Of a stretch of 64,000 bases of DNA, positions 41,864 to 51,049 are shown one piece after another. This stretch comes from Massilia aurea (GTDB taxonomy: Bacteria; Pseudomonadota; Gammaproteobacteria; Burkholderiales; Burkholderiaceae_D). Below the pieces are notes generated by a model that saw only the letters and a list, made by a program, of their open reading frames with translations, had not been told where the DNA came from and did no database searches. Every line of letters starts with the position of its first letter. Within the stretch, counting starts at the first letter, position 1. The DNA is taken from NCBI RefSeq assembly GCF_024753205.1, contig NZ_JANUGZ010000003.1:951934-1015933 (forward strand), in the 5' to 3' direction. The position numbers and the translations under genes are program-made.

Positions 41864-41903
41864 GGATTAGTTCCCCCATGGACTTCTCAAGGGTTTGTTC
41901 AAT

Positions 41904-42116
41904 CTATGGACGAGGAATCTTAGATTGACTTCCTGACACCATAGGCCTATGCGCTAATGCCTCCCCCACGATCTCAACAACAAGAGCTGGAACACTCACA
42001 CTACGGCGCTGGAGAAGCGTGGCCGCAGCCGAAAGATTCAAAAGATCCTCATACATCGCGACGGGCACACGTATTAAAACCTGCTTTTTATTCGACGAGC
42101 TACTTGAGTTAGTCAT
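41904..42116 (-). CDS. Small ribbon-helix-helix-like regulator
   Basis: 70 aa from the ATG at 42116 (MTNSSSSSNKKQ). After a Ser-rich lead, KKQVLIRVPVAMYEDLL (strand then helix) and RSVSVPALVVEIVGEAL resemble an RHH fold, the type used by plasmid and element repressors such as CopG. It is divergent from the XRE gene, just inside the left end of the island, so a role in controlling integration genes is plausible (inference). It could also be a non-functional ORF; nothing beyond the fold pattern supports it. Confidence 0.55.
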   Translation of the reverse strand: MTNSSSSSNKKQVLIRVPVAMYEDLLNLSAAATLLQRRSVSVPALVVEIVGEALAHRPMVSGSQSKIPRP

Positions 42117-42198
42117 GGATTCCGCACTAATTTTGTAATATGGGAAATGGGCCACATATGCCGTGGCCTATTCTGCACGAAACCTAGACGATACGGCA

Positions 42199-42444
42199 AT
42201 GCAAAGAATGCCTTTCGTCCTAAGGGATGACTATCCCCTGCGAGCCTTAGGTACTGCGATCCGCGCACTGCGTAATGAACAGGGTATCTCACAAGAAGAT
42301 CTTGCAGACTTGTGTGGTATTGATCGCAGCCACCTAGGACGGATTGAACGTGGCGAACGAAATGTTGGCATCCTGAACATCGTCAAGATTGCAGAAGCGC
42401 TAACTTGTACTCTCGCCGAGTTGTTTCGCCGCGCTGAGCTATAA
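42199..42444 (+). CDS. XRE-family HTH transcriptional regulator
   Basis: 81 aa from the ATG at 42199 (MQRMPFVLRDDYPL); a GTG at 42163 and an ATG at 42208 are alternatives, and none has a strong ribosome-binding site. A clean HTH_3 domain runs from about residue 15 to 75: LRNEQGISQEDLADLCGID-type turn (given in part: GISQEDLADLCGID), RSHLGRIERGERN, then LAELFRRAEL. Probably a repressor or activator of the recombinase operon that starts 228 bp downstream. Confidence 0.85.
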   Translation: MQRMPFVLRDDYPLRALGTAIRALRNEQGISQEDLADLCGIDRSHLGRIERGERNVGILNIVKIAEALTCTLAELFRRAEL

Positions 42445-42563
42445 AATCTCGTTGATACTACTATAAATATTCTAGTAAATTCACTAAGTGGCCTGCCGCT
42501 TGCATTGAGTATACGAGTATCTCAATTGTGCCCCTCATCTGCAAAATTAAAACGCGCCCAAAG

Positions 42564-42579
42564 ATTCTGACGTCAGAAT
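42564..42579. promoter_or_regulatory. 16-bp perfect palindrome, candidate operator
   Basis: ATTCTGACGTCAGAAT is its own complement. It sits in the AT-rich leader between the XRE gene and intA, followed by an AATATAAAAATATAT tract and a second small palindrome (CCTTGA-AAA-TCAAGG at 42,595-42,609). This is the natural place for a dimeric HTH regulator to control the recombination operon. Confidence 0.5.
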
Positions 42580-42672
42580 AATATAAAAATATATCCTTGA
42601 AAATCAAGGACTTATTGACATTCCACCGACCCTAGCTTTACTGTTACGAAGTCTTCATCTTTAGGACACTTC

Positions 42673-43938
42673 ATGGCAAAGCTAGAGTGCATCCATTTTC
42701 GTTCCCATAGTTGGGCGGACGAAAACAATTGGGTTAAACTAGATTCCGGTAGCATTAGCGGCCTTCCCCAGATTTTCTGGGATAACAATATGCCGTGGAC
42801 CGAAGCCAACCAATGGTTCTATGAACGTGGCTCATCCAATAACGTATCGATTAAAACTGTAGAAGCAAATGCAGCCGCAGTTCATGCATATGCTCAATGG
42901 TTGGAGGAAACGGGCACCGAGTGGTGGCACTTTCCAGTACGAAAGGCAGAACGATGCCTTGTCCGATATCGAGGACACTTAATAGCTCAAAGAAGCGCAG
43001 GCATCATTGCTCCGTCAACTACCCAGCAGCGTATGAACGCTGTCATTCTCTTCTATCGTTGGCTGGTGGAATCCGAGTTGCTCACCGTCGACTCCCCGTT
43101 GTGGAAAGAGAAAAGCGTAGGGGTGCACCTAAGCGACGGATTCGGACTCAAAAGAACGATAACCGTGAGGACCACAGAACTATCAATTCCTAATCGACAT
43201 GCACCAGGAATGCGCCTAGAAAAAGGACTCCTCCCTGTCTCTCCTAATGATCGAGACCGGCTGCTCCAATTCTCGTCCCAGTACGCTTCATACGAGTTGT
43301 TTATGTTGCTTACACTAGGGTTTTTTACGGGAATGCGGATAGGAACGCTTACGGACCTTAAAGTCGAAACCCTTCAAAACGCTGTTCCTGATCCATCCAC
43401 CCCAGAACTTTATCGATTGAGCGTAGGCCCCAGTGCAACCCCACCCGTCGCAACAAAATTTGGAATAAGCGGATGCGTTTGGATTACAGCGACGCATTTA
43501 AAAACACTCACTGAATACTCATACAGCACACGGCGTTTGATTCGTGAAGCTAAAAGCTCTCCCGAAAACAGAAATAATGTCTTTTTAACGAAATTTGGGA
43601 ATCGCTACTCTCGGTTCGGCGGGGATAAAAGCGCCGCAATAAATGTCGAACTGCATCATTTACGCGGCTTAGCCAAGAAGCACAACTTCCGCGGATTTGA
43701 AAATTTCCACTTCCATCAGACTCGCAGCACGTACGCAACGGAGCTTGCTCAAATCGCCTTAGCCACCACTACTCCCGATCTTGCAGTCGCTTTAGTAAAA
43801 GACGCGTTACTGCATAAGGATGAGGCTACGTCATGGCGCTACATCAAATTCGCGCAACTTTACCCAGTAAAGCAAGACATCGCGAATTCATTTACCCGGT
43901 CGTTTCTAGGTTCACTAAGGGAGGCCAATGCCGAATAG
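42673..43938 (+). CDS. Tyrosine recombinase, IntA-like
   Basis: 421 aa. Full catalytic set visible: Arg222 (TGMRIGTL), His348 and Arg351 (HFHQTRSTY), His381 (LLHKDEATSW) and nucleophile Tyr390 (WRYIKF). The N-terminal half (about 30-175) looks like a core-binding SAM-like domain. First gene of a four-gene operon overlapping the next by 11 bp. Low GC compared with the core. By order and size it corresponds to intA of SE-type elements (comparison from memory). Confidence 0.9.
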   Translation: MAKLECIHFRSHSWADENNWVKLDSGSISGLPQIFWDNNMPWTEANQWFYERGSSNNVSIKTVEANAAAVHAYAQWLEETGTEWWHFPVRKAERCLVRYRGHLIAQRSAGIIAPSTTQQRMNAVILFYRWLVESELLTVDSPLWKEKSVGVHLSDGFGLKRTITVRTTELSIPNRHAPGMRLEKGLLPVSPNDRDRLLQFSSQYASYELFMLLTLGFFTGMRIGTLTDLKVETLQNAVPDPSTPELYRLSVGPSATPPVATKFGISGCVWITATHLKTLTEYSYSTRRLIREAKSSPENRNNVFLTKFGNRYSRFGGDKSAAINVELHHLRGLAKKHNFRGFENFHFHQTRSTYATELAQIALATTTPDLAVALVKDALLHKDEATSWRYIKFAQLYPVKQDIANSFTRSFLGSLREANAE

Positions 43939-45628
43939 CCCGAAGGATCTAAAATTTCATAATATCTTATACAGCAGAGATGAAACCATATGGGATCTTT
44001 CTTGCTTATTATATATTGGCGGATCCGCTATAAATTCAAGAGCCCGGGACGAATCTCTGCATAGGCTGGACGGTCCTTTAACAGAGAGACTTCCATTAGT
44101 CGAGAAAATATATGATTTTCTTGACGAAGCAATTGCAAGCGGGGGGAGTAGACACACTGCGCATTCTAAAATACGTTCAGTACGAGCTTTCTATACATGG
44201 GCTGACAATAATGGTGCATCCCCGACATTGACATCTGTTCCGGAACTATTTGCAGGATGGACAGAATATCTAATTCAAAGGCATAGGAAGAATGAGCTGA
44301 AGGAAGTTACTATATACCACCTTGCAAATTCCGTTGCAACCATACTGGACCCAATACTAGAGTTAGAAGACGGAATATTACGATCCACTCGCCTAAGAAA
44401 ACCCCAGCGAGCACCAGGCTATACACAATCAGGCAAACAAGATCTTGACAGCACCTTCAAAATGGGCGCGATCCTTCTTAATATTCGCGAAACACTAACT
44501 ACAGAAGTAATATTTGGAAAGCTGCCCGTTGTCGTAAATCTAACGAATGGAAGAATGCTAAACGAGTGGTCGGGTCTTCAACCGATAGACGATCTTAAGA
44601 CTCTGTCGAATCCAAAAGCAAACGCTTGGGCAGTGCAAAACATCTTCAGAAAAAGGACCGCTTACGAAAACGATCGAACGCACCGAACTAGACATCCACT
44701 ACTTAACCTTAGAATCGAATGCGAGTTACTCATTTTCATTGCTCAAACTGGGATGAACTTAGCTCAAGCACACCAACTTAAAATCGGCAATTTCTCTTAT
44801 CAAAGTTACTCGCGCGGATACAAGGTATTTCGTGTATATAAAGGGCGTCGAAAGGGCGAAGTGGAGTTTGAGATTTTTAGCGAATATAGACAAGTTTTCG
44901 ATCAGTACCTTCGTTGGAGAAGAGAAAACTTCGACGAAAATGAAGTATTATTGTTCCCCTTTATAAAAACACGAAATCGGTCAATCGATATCCCTCCAAT
45001 ATTCGCCGCGCTTAAAAAGCGATTTTCCGAACTGAATGAGACCTTCGTCGGACCTCGCATGTTACGCCAGACAAGAACTAATTGGCTATTGCGCAGAACG
45101 AAGAACATTGACTTCGTAGCACAAGCCAACCAGCATAGTCCGCTTACCTTAATTCGGAACTACGACAAACCGAACCATCAAGTCGCACTTAGAGAAATCG
45201 CCGATTTTCACGTAGTGTCAAACGCGACTAATGAGCCACCCGGCCCTGGAAACTGCGGCTCAAGAACGCAAACGCCTTCTCCTTCGTTGCATATCTCTCT
45301 TGAGGCACCAGCCCCGGACTGCTCTAATCCTTCCGGCTGTCTTTTTTGCCTACACTATCAAGATATTGATACGAGAGATCATGCATGGTCTTTGCTGTCA
45401 TATCGACACTTGAAAGTACTTGAGCTTATAGGTCAAACAACGACCCCGGACTTTACCCAGCAGCCAGTTACATCAATCGTTGCGAGAATCGACGAAAAAG
45501 TGGCTTGGTTTGAAAGCTCGTCACCTGTACGTAACGAATGGGTTCATGAAGCCAAGTTAAGGGTTTTAGAAGAAGATTACCATCCCAAATGGGACGGCTT
45601 CATCCAACTAATGGACGACATAATATGA
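43928..45628 (+). CDS. Tyrosine-recombinase-fold protein lacking catalytic residues (Tfp-like)
   Basis: 566 aa. The C-terminal half still reads as a recombinase: LLIFIAQTGMNLAQAHQL, PRMLRQTRTNWLL, NQHSPLTLIRNYDKPN. However, the first catalytic Arg is Asn277 and the HxxR box is Arg380-Gln-Thr-Arg383, while His403 and Tyr412 remain. It should therefore not cleave by itself and is probably a structural partner of the flanking recombinases. A Cys cluster (CSNPSGCLFCLHYQ) near residue 475 may bind Zn. Overlaps both neighbours (11 bp and 4 bp). Confidence 0.85.
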   Translation: MPNSPKDLKFHNILYSRDETIWDLSCLLYIGGSAINSRARDESLHRLDGPLTERLPLVEKIYDFLDEAIASGGSRHTAHSKIRSVRAFYTWADNNGASPTLTSVPELFAGWTEYLIQRHRKNELKEVTIYHLANSVATILDPILELEDGILRSTRLRKPQRAPGYTQSGKQDLDSTFKMGAILLNIRETLTTEVIFGKLPVVVNLTNGRMLNEWSGLQPIDDLKTLSNPKANAWAVQNIFRKRTAYENDRTHRTRHPLLNLRIECELLIFIAQTGMNLAQAHQLKIGNFSYQSYSRGYKVFRVYKGRRKGEVEFEIFSEYRQVFDQYLRWRRENFDENEVLLFPFIKTRNRSIDIPPIFAALKKRFSELNETFVGPRMLRQTRTNWLLRRTKNIDFVAQANQHSPLTLIRNYDKPNHQVALREIADFHVVSNATNEPPGPGNCGSRTQTPSPSLHISLEAPAPDCSNPSGCLFCLHYQDIDTRDHAWSLLSYRHLKVLELIGQTTTPDFTQQPVTSIVARIDEKVAWFESSSPVRNEWVHEAKLRVLEEDYHPKWDGFIQLMDDII

Positions 45629-47658
45629 GAAATTCATCTTTAAAACTCTCGCTTTGTATCGATAGTCCTCTGATTAGCCGTGAGTCCCTCAACTTTTCTC
45701 CTCCAGAATGGCCTCCGAATAGGAGCACGCCGGTCGTGATAGGCCATAAAGGGGAAATAATTAGTCGTTTTAACGACCATTTTTGGGATCTATCAATATG
45801 GGCTGGCAAGTCCATGAAGATTAACTTCGGCGATGGCCCTCAAAGAAAAGGATGTCCACCAATCTCGACCGATAATGCCGATACACTCAGACTATTCGCA
45901 GGCTGGATGCTTTGGGGACCGAGAGGCGTACGCAGCCCAGGAACACTTTCATCAAAAATAAAGCTTCTGCGGCCATTTTTTATTATTAGTTCAAGAGAGA
46001 ATATTCGAGTCGAGGCACTTGGCCGACATCCAAAATTGATTGATGAGCTTTGCATTCAATTAAAGCCAAAAAGTCTACCGGAAACAATACGCATGCTCAC
46101 AGCATTGTATGAGCAACGCAAACAAATTGGAGGATATATTCTCGGACCGGAAGAAATAAAAAGGTTGACTGCAATTCGCAAAGAGGATTCTCGCCGACAA
46201 ACTCCCTATATCCCCCCGAGAATTTGGAAATACCAGCTTAATCGATTACGCGAGGTTCTAGAAGAATATATCGAATTCAAAGACAAAATAGAGCAGTGCC
46301 ACGAGTTTTGCCTAGATGCTTATATCAAAAACTATGGCTCTATCGATTCAGCATACTCTCCATCCAGAAATTATGATATTGCACCGTTCGGCGACCCGCC
46401 GAATACCGCAGAACATACTAGATTATTAGAATTTCACGGCAGCTTCCATAATACTGCAGCTCGCTTTGGAATTGATAATCTGCTTTGCAAATACCGCAAA
46501 ATCAGCGAAAGTAGCATTCCTATATATGCTCTTTCACAATATATGAGAATGATTACAGAGGCCGGATGTGCATATATTATTAATCTGTCTTTGATGAGGA
46601 TAGAAGAAGCATGGCGACTAAAATTAAATTGCCTGAAAACTGAAAGCGACAGTACGCTTGGTACAATTTATATGCTTGAAGCTCCAACGACTAAAACTAT
46701 AGACGACAATCGAGCAGTTTGGGTAACATCTTCCGAAGTATCGGTGGCGATAGACGCTATGGCGTCAATCGCAGCAATGCGTAAATCTGCCATGCCGTCG
46801 TTTAGTAATATTCAACCAAGGAGATCACATCATGACTTCTATCTTGCTCCTCCAGTATGGGCGCCCTGGGTAAGCGTAGGAAGAATTTCTCTTCAGTCAG
46901 AAAAACGGCAAGCTTATACAAGCTATCGCCGATTGGTCGAGGAAAACCCTCGTCTGTTCGATGCCAAAGAATTAACGATTACTGAGGAGGATCTCTATTT
47001 CGCGTTAAGATTGAATCCTGATTTAGATACCAAACTGTTCAAAGTAGGTAGTGTTTGGCCTCTCGCGTGGCATCAATTGCGCCGAACTGGCACAGTTAAT
47101 ATGCAGGCGTCTGGTATTGTTTCCGAAGCATCATTACAGTATCAACTAAAACATTTGTCTCGGGCAATGACTATGTATTATGGGCGTGGCTCGGCCTATG
47201 TTAATCTCGACGAGGGTACGCGGACCGAATATCTCAAAGCGATGTTTGAGGTCCAAGGAAAAAAAATTGACAAGCTATTTAACGATAGTTTTGTCAGTCC
47301 ATATGGCGCGCAAAGAAAGGCCGAGATTCTGAGGCCCGTCAATGGCATAACGGCGAATAAATTATCGACAGCGGCAAAAGAAGGCCGGGTAAGTTGGAGG
47401 GAAACTCTACTGGGCGGCTGCACTAAACGAGGACCCTGTGAATACGGAGGAATCGATAACATAATAAGATGTGGCGGTGGAGATGGGAAAAGCCCTTGTG
47501 CTGATGCTCTATATGACCGAGATAAAAAGCAACGCGTGATCAAGCTCAGCAATGTTATCTCAGAGCGCTTACGCCATGCTACAGAAGGTACTCCCCATTA
47601 CGCCTCGCTTATAGCACAACGGTCTGCCGTGCAGAAAGTCCTTAATGTCATCTCGTGA
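45625..47658 (+). CDS. Large tyrosine recombinase, IntB-like
   Basis: 689 aa from the ATG at 45625, which overlaps the upstream stop as ATGA. Catalytic residues are Arg325 (LMRIEEAW), His483 and Arg486 (WHQLRRTG), His510 and Tyr519 (MTMYYGRGS). The C terminus carries a Cys-rich segment (GGCTKRGPCEYGG, RCGGGDGKSPC; about 600-635) likely to bind metal. The N-terminal ~300 residues are poorly characterised. Third gene of the module. Confidence 0.88.
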   Translation: MRNSSLKLSLCIDSPLISRESLNFSPPEWPPNRSTPVVIGHKGEIISRFNDHFWDLSIWAGKSMKINFGDGPQRKGCPPISTDNADTLRLFAGWMLWGPRGVRSPGTLSSKIKLLRPFFIISSRENIRVEALGRHPKLIDELCIQLKPKSLPETIRMLTALYEQRKQIGGYILGPEEIKRLTAIRKEDSRRQTPYIPPRIWKYQLNRLREVLEEYIEFKDKIEQCHEFCLDAYIKNYGSIDSAYSPSRNYDIAPFGDPPNTAEHTRLLEFHGSFHNTAARFGIDNLLCKYRKISESSIPIYALSQYMRMITEAGCAYIINLSLMRIEEAWRLKLNCLKTESDSTLGTIYMLEAPTTKTIDDNRAVWVTSSEVSVAIDAMASIAAMRKSAMPSFSNIQPRRSHHDFYLAPPVWAPWVSVGRISLQSEKRQAYTSYRRLVEENPRLFDAKELTITEEDLYFALRLNPDLDTKLFKVGSVWPLAWHQLRRTGTVNMQASGIVSEASLQYQLKHLSRAMTMYYGRGSAYVNLDEGTRTEYLKAMFEVQGKKIDKLFNDSFVSPYGAQRKAEILRPVNGITANKLSTAAKEGRVSWRETLLGGCTKRGPCEYGGIDNIIRCGGGDGKSPCADALYDRDKKQRVIKLSNVISERLRHATEGTPHYASLIAQRSAVQKVLNVIS

Positions 47659-48085
47659 AAAATCTCAAGATAAACATGCCGAGAAGAATTTCCGCTCTGC
47701 TTTTGATAGACTAAAATCTGGAAAAACGGAACGCCTCCCTGCGGGCTCCCGTTTTTCACAAAATAATATTGCGCGGGAGGCAGGCTGCGATCCATCAGCT
47801 CTAAAAAAATCAAGATACCCGGCGCTAATACTAGAAATACAAAGTTGGGCTAATTCTAGCGCAGCAATTGCAAGCGATAAAAAGGTTTGTTCTTCGTTAA
47901 TATCTAAGAAAAGTAGAAGGGCACTAAATGATCAGATGCGTGATCTCAAGGAACAACGCGACCATTTAGCTAGCCTCCTTCTTGAAGCGCAATCAAAGAT
48001 AATGACTTTGAGCACAGAACTCAATACTCTGCATGCTGCTACAGTACATACAAATGTTCTACCAATCAGAAAAATGGATAAATAG
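47648..48085 (+). CDS. Small HTH/coiled-coil protein of the recombination module (Srap-like)
   Basis: 145 aa from an ATG at 47648 (47645 region), overlapping the end of the previous gene. An HTH-like FSQNNIAREAGCDPSALKK (about 40-58) is followed by a long coiled coil (about 95-140, DLKEQRDHLASLLLEAQSK). The layout recalls TnpC of Tn554 and the srap gene of SE elements, accessory proteins that set recombination polarity (family knowledge, from memory). It closes the four-gene operon. Confidence 0.78.
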   Translation, partial: SSREKSQDKHAEKNFRSAFDRLKSGKTERLPAGSRFSQNNIAREAGCDPSALKKSRYPALILEIQSWANSSAAIASDKKVCSSLISKKSRRALNDQMRDLKEQRDHLASLLLEAQSKIMTLSTELNTLHAATVHTNVLPIRKMDK

Positions 48086-48489
48086 TCCGAGCAGATGTTG
48101 CCCGTCGTTAAGACCTTGTAAGCAAGACGCCTGGCGCACCAGGTTAGTATCGGTAAATGGCTACGCCAGCATGTTAAGTCACTGGCGCAGCGGAGTTCGC
48201 GTGGAATTGAAAACCGGACAAGATATTAATCTTGATAGAGAGCCATATATTAAGCACCGCGTACAAAAGAACTATTATGAAGATTATCGTCAGCTATTAT
48301 TCATACGATCCCCAATATTGAACGCGCGGTGATACTCTTGGTGCAGAACAACTATTCACATCTTCAAGAAAATAAGCGAGTGGTTGACCAGACATGCCAA
48401 TAAACCCACGTTTTTACTCTGCAAACAATTAGCTATTGATTGATTAGAAGCGGACCTTGCTTGTGCCTGCAAGTACAAAGCTTAAACCT
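48086..48489. other. 404-bp intergenic region behind the recombination module
   Basis: Lies between the convergent Srap-like gene and the ATPase gene. It contains several scattered GGCGCA/TGCGCC-type words around 48,128-48,190 but no clean terminator or repeat of the array family. A 99-codon ORF overlapping the Srap-like gene does not look coding. Confidence 0.5.
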
Positions 48490-49734
48490 CTAGCTGGATT
48501 CGCTCCAGCGAAGAGCGAACAATAAATATGGATCGCGAATATCCAGTACATCTTTATCCGGATCCCACTCCATAATTGCTGCATTCGCTGCGTCGTTGGC
48601 GAGCGCTGACATATGTGCGCACGCGCCAGTTACACTCGATCCTTGAGGATGATCTTGAAGGCATACTTCGGAGATCCGCTTAAGTAAGTCTGGATAACTC
48701 AAGGTAAGTTGTGGCGGAGGAAGCTTAAGAGCTCTAACTAAAATTGGATAGACGTCGCTAGCGGTTTGATCTTTTAGTACGTAAGGTTTTCGATCTGTAC
48801 CCCGAACCTTCGGCCCTTCCTTCATCACTCGTATTACAGAACGGTAGTCGTTTGTTTGTGCAGCACGGCGACAAATCTTATCAATCAGTTGAAGTGTACC
48901 TTCAACCAAAAATTCGTTAGGCATTGTTTCGGTAATTTCAACTTCAAAGCAAAGATTGAGGCACAGTGACTGCATGAGCTGCGGGGATCCCGCAGCCTCC
49001 ATTGCAAATGCAGAAATTATAGAATTCGAAACATTCATGTTCAGTTCCTTGAACCCCTGCAAGGCAATTTTTGCCAATTCAGGCGCATTCCAGTAGTCGA
49101 AGTCAAGATTCAACATCCGGCCCCGGAGATCAGCATTTGCGATTACGACGTCGTCGGAGTGATATGGAACTGCTGCTAGTATAAATCGGACGCCTTGACG
49201 TACAGCTTCTTTTATTACTTCAGCAACTTGAATTTGAATCTCTTTTCCAATGTAATGAAAGTCATCCACAAACACGACCAATCCGCTGTCTTTCAACTCA
49301 GCTACTAGAAGAGCCAGATAATCTGGGCGTACATCAGTGGTGGTGCTGCCAGTGTTCGTCCATTTTCCACCAAGATTCACTGCGCCCTTAGTCAAAAGCG
49401 GAACACCCCCTTCAATGCTTGCGACACTGCTTACTTCTGAAATTTTTGATTCTAATACGGTTGAAGGAATTGGGGTTCCAATAGCCGTGAAAATTCGTCT
49501 CCATAATTCTTCTGCCGTAATAATATTGGCTCCGCTAACATGGACCAAGTTATCGCGACCTAACACTGATTCCACGAAGACGGTTTTCCCGGATTTAGAT
49601 GGGCCTGAAATCACAATTACGCTGCCACCAATCTCAAGATTTTCCTCCAAAGTCTTCCGTTTCTCCTTCAGGTGGTCTCCGACGAGGGTGACAGTCGGTA
49701 GATCATTCGGAGTAAATACTTGAGTCCGTTTCAT
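48490..49734 (-). CDS. P-loop ATPase (AAA/STAND-like), candidate defence component
   Basis: 414 aa. Walker A GPSKSGKT (about 44-51), Walker B LVVFVDDFHYI (about 153-163), a sensor-like ILAAVP strand (about 186) and a helical C terminus ending in IRDPYLLFALRW, a closing motif seen in many AAA/STAND ATPases of defence loci. No helicase, protease or nuclease domain is seen. It is 173 bp downstream of the deoxyribosyltransferase-like gene on the same strand, so the pair probably forms one unit. The precise family is not recognised. Confidence 0.8.
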   Translation of the reverse strand: MKRTQVFTPNDLPTVTLVGDHLKEKRKTLEENLEIGGSVIVISGPSKSGKTVFVESVLGRDNLVHVSGANIITAEELWRRIFTAIGTPIPSTVLESKISEVSSVASIEGGVPLLTKGAVNLGGKWTNTGSTTTDVRPDYLALLVAELKDSGLVVFVDDFHYIGKEIQIQVAEVIKEAVRQGVRFILAAVPYHSDDVVIANADLRGRMLNLDFDYWNAPELAKIALQGFKELNMNVSNSIISAFAMEAAGSPQLMQSLCLNLCFEVEITETMPNEFLVEGTLQLIDKICRRAAQTNDYRSVIRVMKEGPKVRGTDRKPYVLKDQTASDVYPILVRALKLPPPQLTLSYPDLLKRISEVCLQDHPQGSSVTGACAHMSALANDAANAAIMEWDPDKDVLDIRDPYLLFALRWSESS

Positions 49735-49907
49735 GGGAGCCTTTTCTTTTATTAATATTCGTAAGAAAGAACGCGAGCGTCGTTCTATTAATTGGTCGCT
49801 CTAATGCCTACCGCTTCCGGCCCAAGCTGGGTAAATCGCACGATGCGCAGTTATCCGGGGTTTCTCTACAATTCTCGCTTATTTGAAACCTGATAATGCT
49901 CGGCAGG

Positions 49908-50783
49908 TCAACTCACTCTTCTATTTGCCAGTTCACGCAGGCGGTCTGCTACCTTCGGCACCAAGGTTGCGAGTCCCTCATCGTTTGGGAGATATCTAAT
50001 GTATCGAATGTGCCGCAGGTCGAACGGAACGTCAGATTCGTGTTGTGCGATCAGGATCACTTCCTTGCCAAGAGTGTGCACGATACCGGCCTCGTAGAAG
50101 ACGTTAGCATTCTTTCCCGATAGATCACAGATAACAACAGTCGCCGTGCTAATGAGCTTTACGACATCTTGGATGATTGTGTCGTGATCCCAGATGTCGT
50201 CAGCACGAGAGCAATGCATACCAGCATCAGCAGCCGCCTGCTGCAAAGCCCCGTACACTCGCTTGAAACCTGCGTCGAATGGCATCATTACGCTTACCAA
50301 ATCGTGTCTTGCCGGCTCCTTAGGTAATGTGAAGACATTGGGCTTCACACGGCCTATACCTTCAGTAAAGAGCACACGGAACAAGTCCGCGTCCTTCACG
50401 GCCCAGTGGTTAGTACCAAAGTCACCGAATCCTCCCTTCGTGTTCAAATCGAAATGCAGCTGGGGCGCCAACCGCTCCAGTAGGGAGTTTGGAATAGGTG
50501 GAATGTCGGCGTCAAGCGTGTACTCGACAATGTAGTTGGTTGCACCGCGTCGTACTTTGGTTACCTTTCCGACTCGCGCTAAGACAGGACGTTCACGATC
50601 CCAGCCGGACTCATTAGTAAACACTGTAGGCAGCCCTAATAACGCAGCCTCGTCGAGCACGCGGTTAGGCGCGAATCGCTGCTTCAAATCTGGGTCTGTA
50701 TAAAGGAAAACGCGGTCGTGGCCTAGAGTTAGCGATCCGCGCGGCTCGGTAATCTCCAGACCACCCACCAGGAAGTTAAACAT
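49908..50783 (-). CDS. Nucleoside deoxyribosyltransferase/TIR-like effector, candidate defence component
   Basis: 291 aa. The C-terminal ~130 residues begin with SVMMPFDAGF and contain CDLSGKNANVFYEAGIVHTLGK, the pattern of nucleoside 2-deoxyribosyltransferase/TIR-related folds; Glu231 (FYEAG) sits where the catalytic Glu is expected. The first ~150 residues are a separate, unrecognised domain, perhaps a sensor. Such folds hydrolyse NAD or nucleotides in several immune systems (family knowledge); that activity here is inference. Start supported by an AGAAAGG ribosome-binding site 8 nt upstream. Confidence 0.78.
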   Translation of the reverse strand: MFNFLVGGLEITEPRGSLTLGHDRVFLYTDPDLKQRFAPNRVLDEAALLGLPTVFTNESGWDRERPVLARVGKVTKVRRGATNYIVEYTLDADIPPIPNSLLERLAPQLHFDLNTKGGFGDFGTNHWAVKDADLFRVLFTEGIGRVKPNVFTLPKEPARHDLVSVMMPFDAGFKRVYGALQQAAADAGMHCSRADDIWDHDTIIQDVVKLISTATVVICDLSGKNANVFYEAGIVHTLGKEVILIAQHESDVPFDLRHIRYIRYLPNDEGLATLVPKVADRLRELANRRVS

Positions 50784-51049
50784 CCGGAAACCTTTCTAAA
50801 AGTGTCGGCGCAATTTGGGTGTTGCCGCTCAGTTATGTGTTTTCAGGATTGTAACTCTCTACAGCGTTCTATAGACGCTTCGACGAATTTCACATCGGGT
50901 CATGGCTGATCGCGGCTGCTGGCGATCCCGTGCACGCCTTCAGCGCTATCCCACGCGCCTTTGAAGGGCGCTTCCAGCCTCTCAACCTTTCGATTCGTAC
51001 ACACCTCGATCCAGTCGATCGTCGAAGTTACGTTTACATATCGTCATGG

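Noticed and set aside
48033..48332. 99-codon plus-strand ORF after the Srap-like gene
   Set aside because: Overlaps the end of that gene in another frame, with no ribosome-binding site or recognisable fold.
49801..49866. A further array repeat (CCGCTTCCGGCCCAAGCTGG)
   Set aside because: Only a short stretch resembles the family start; centre and end are missing.
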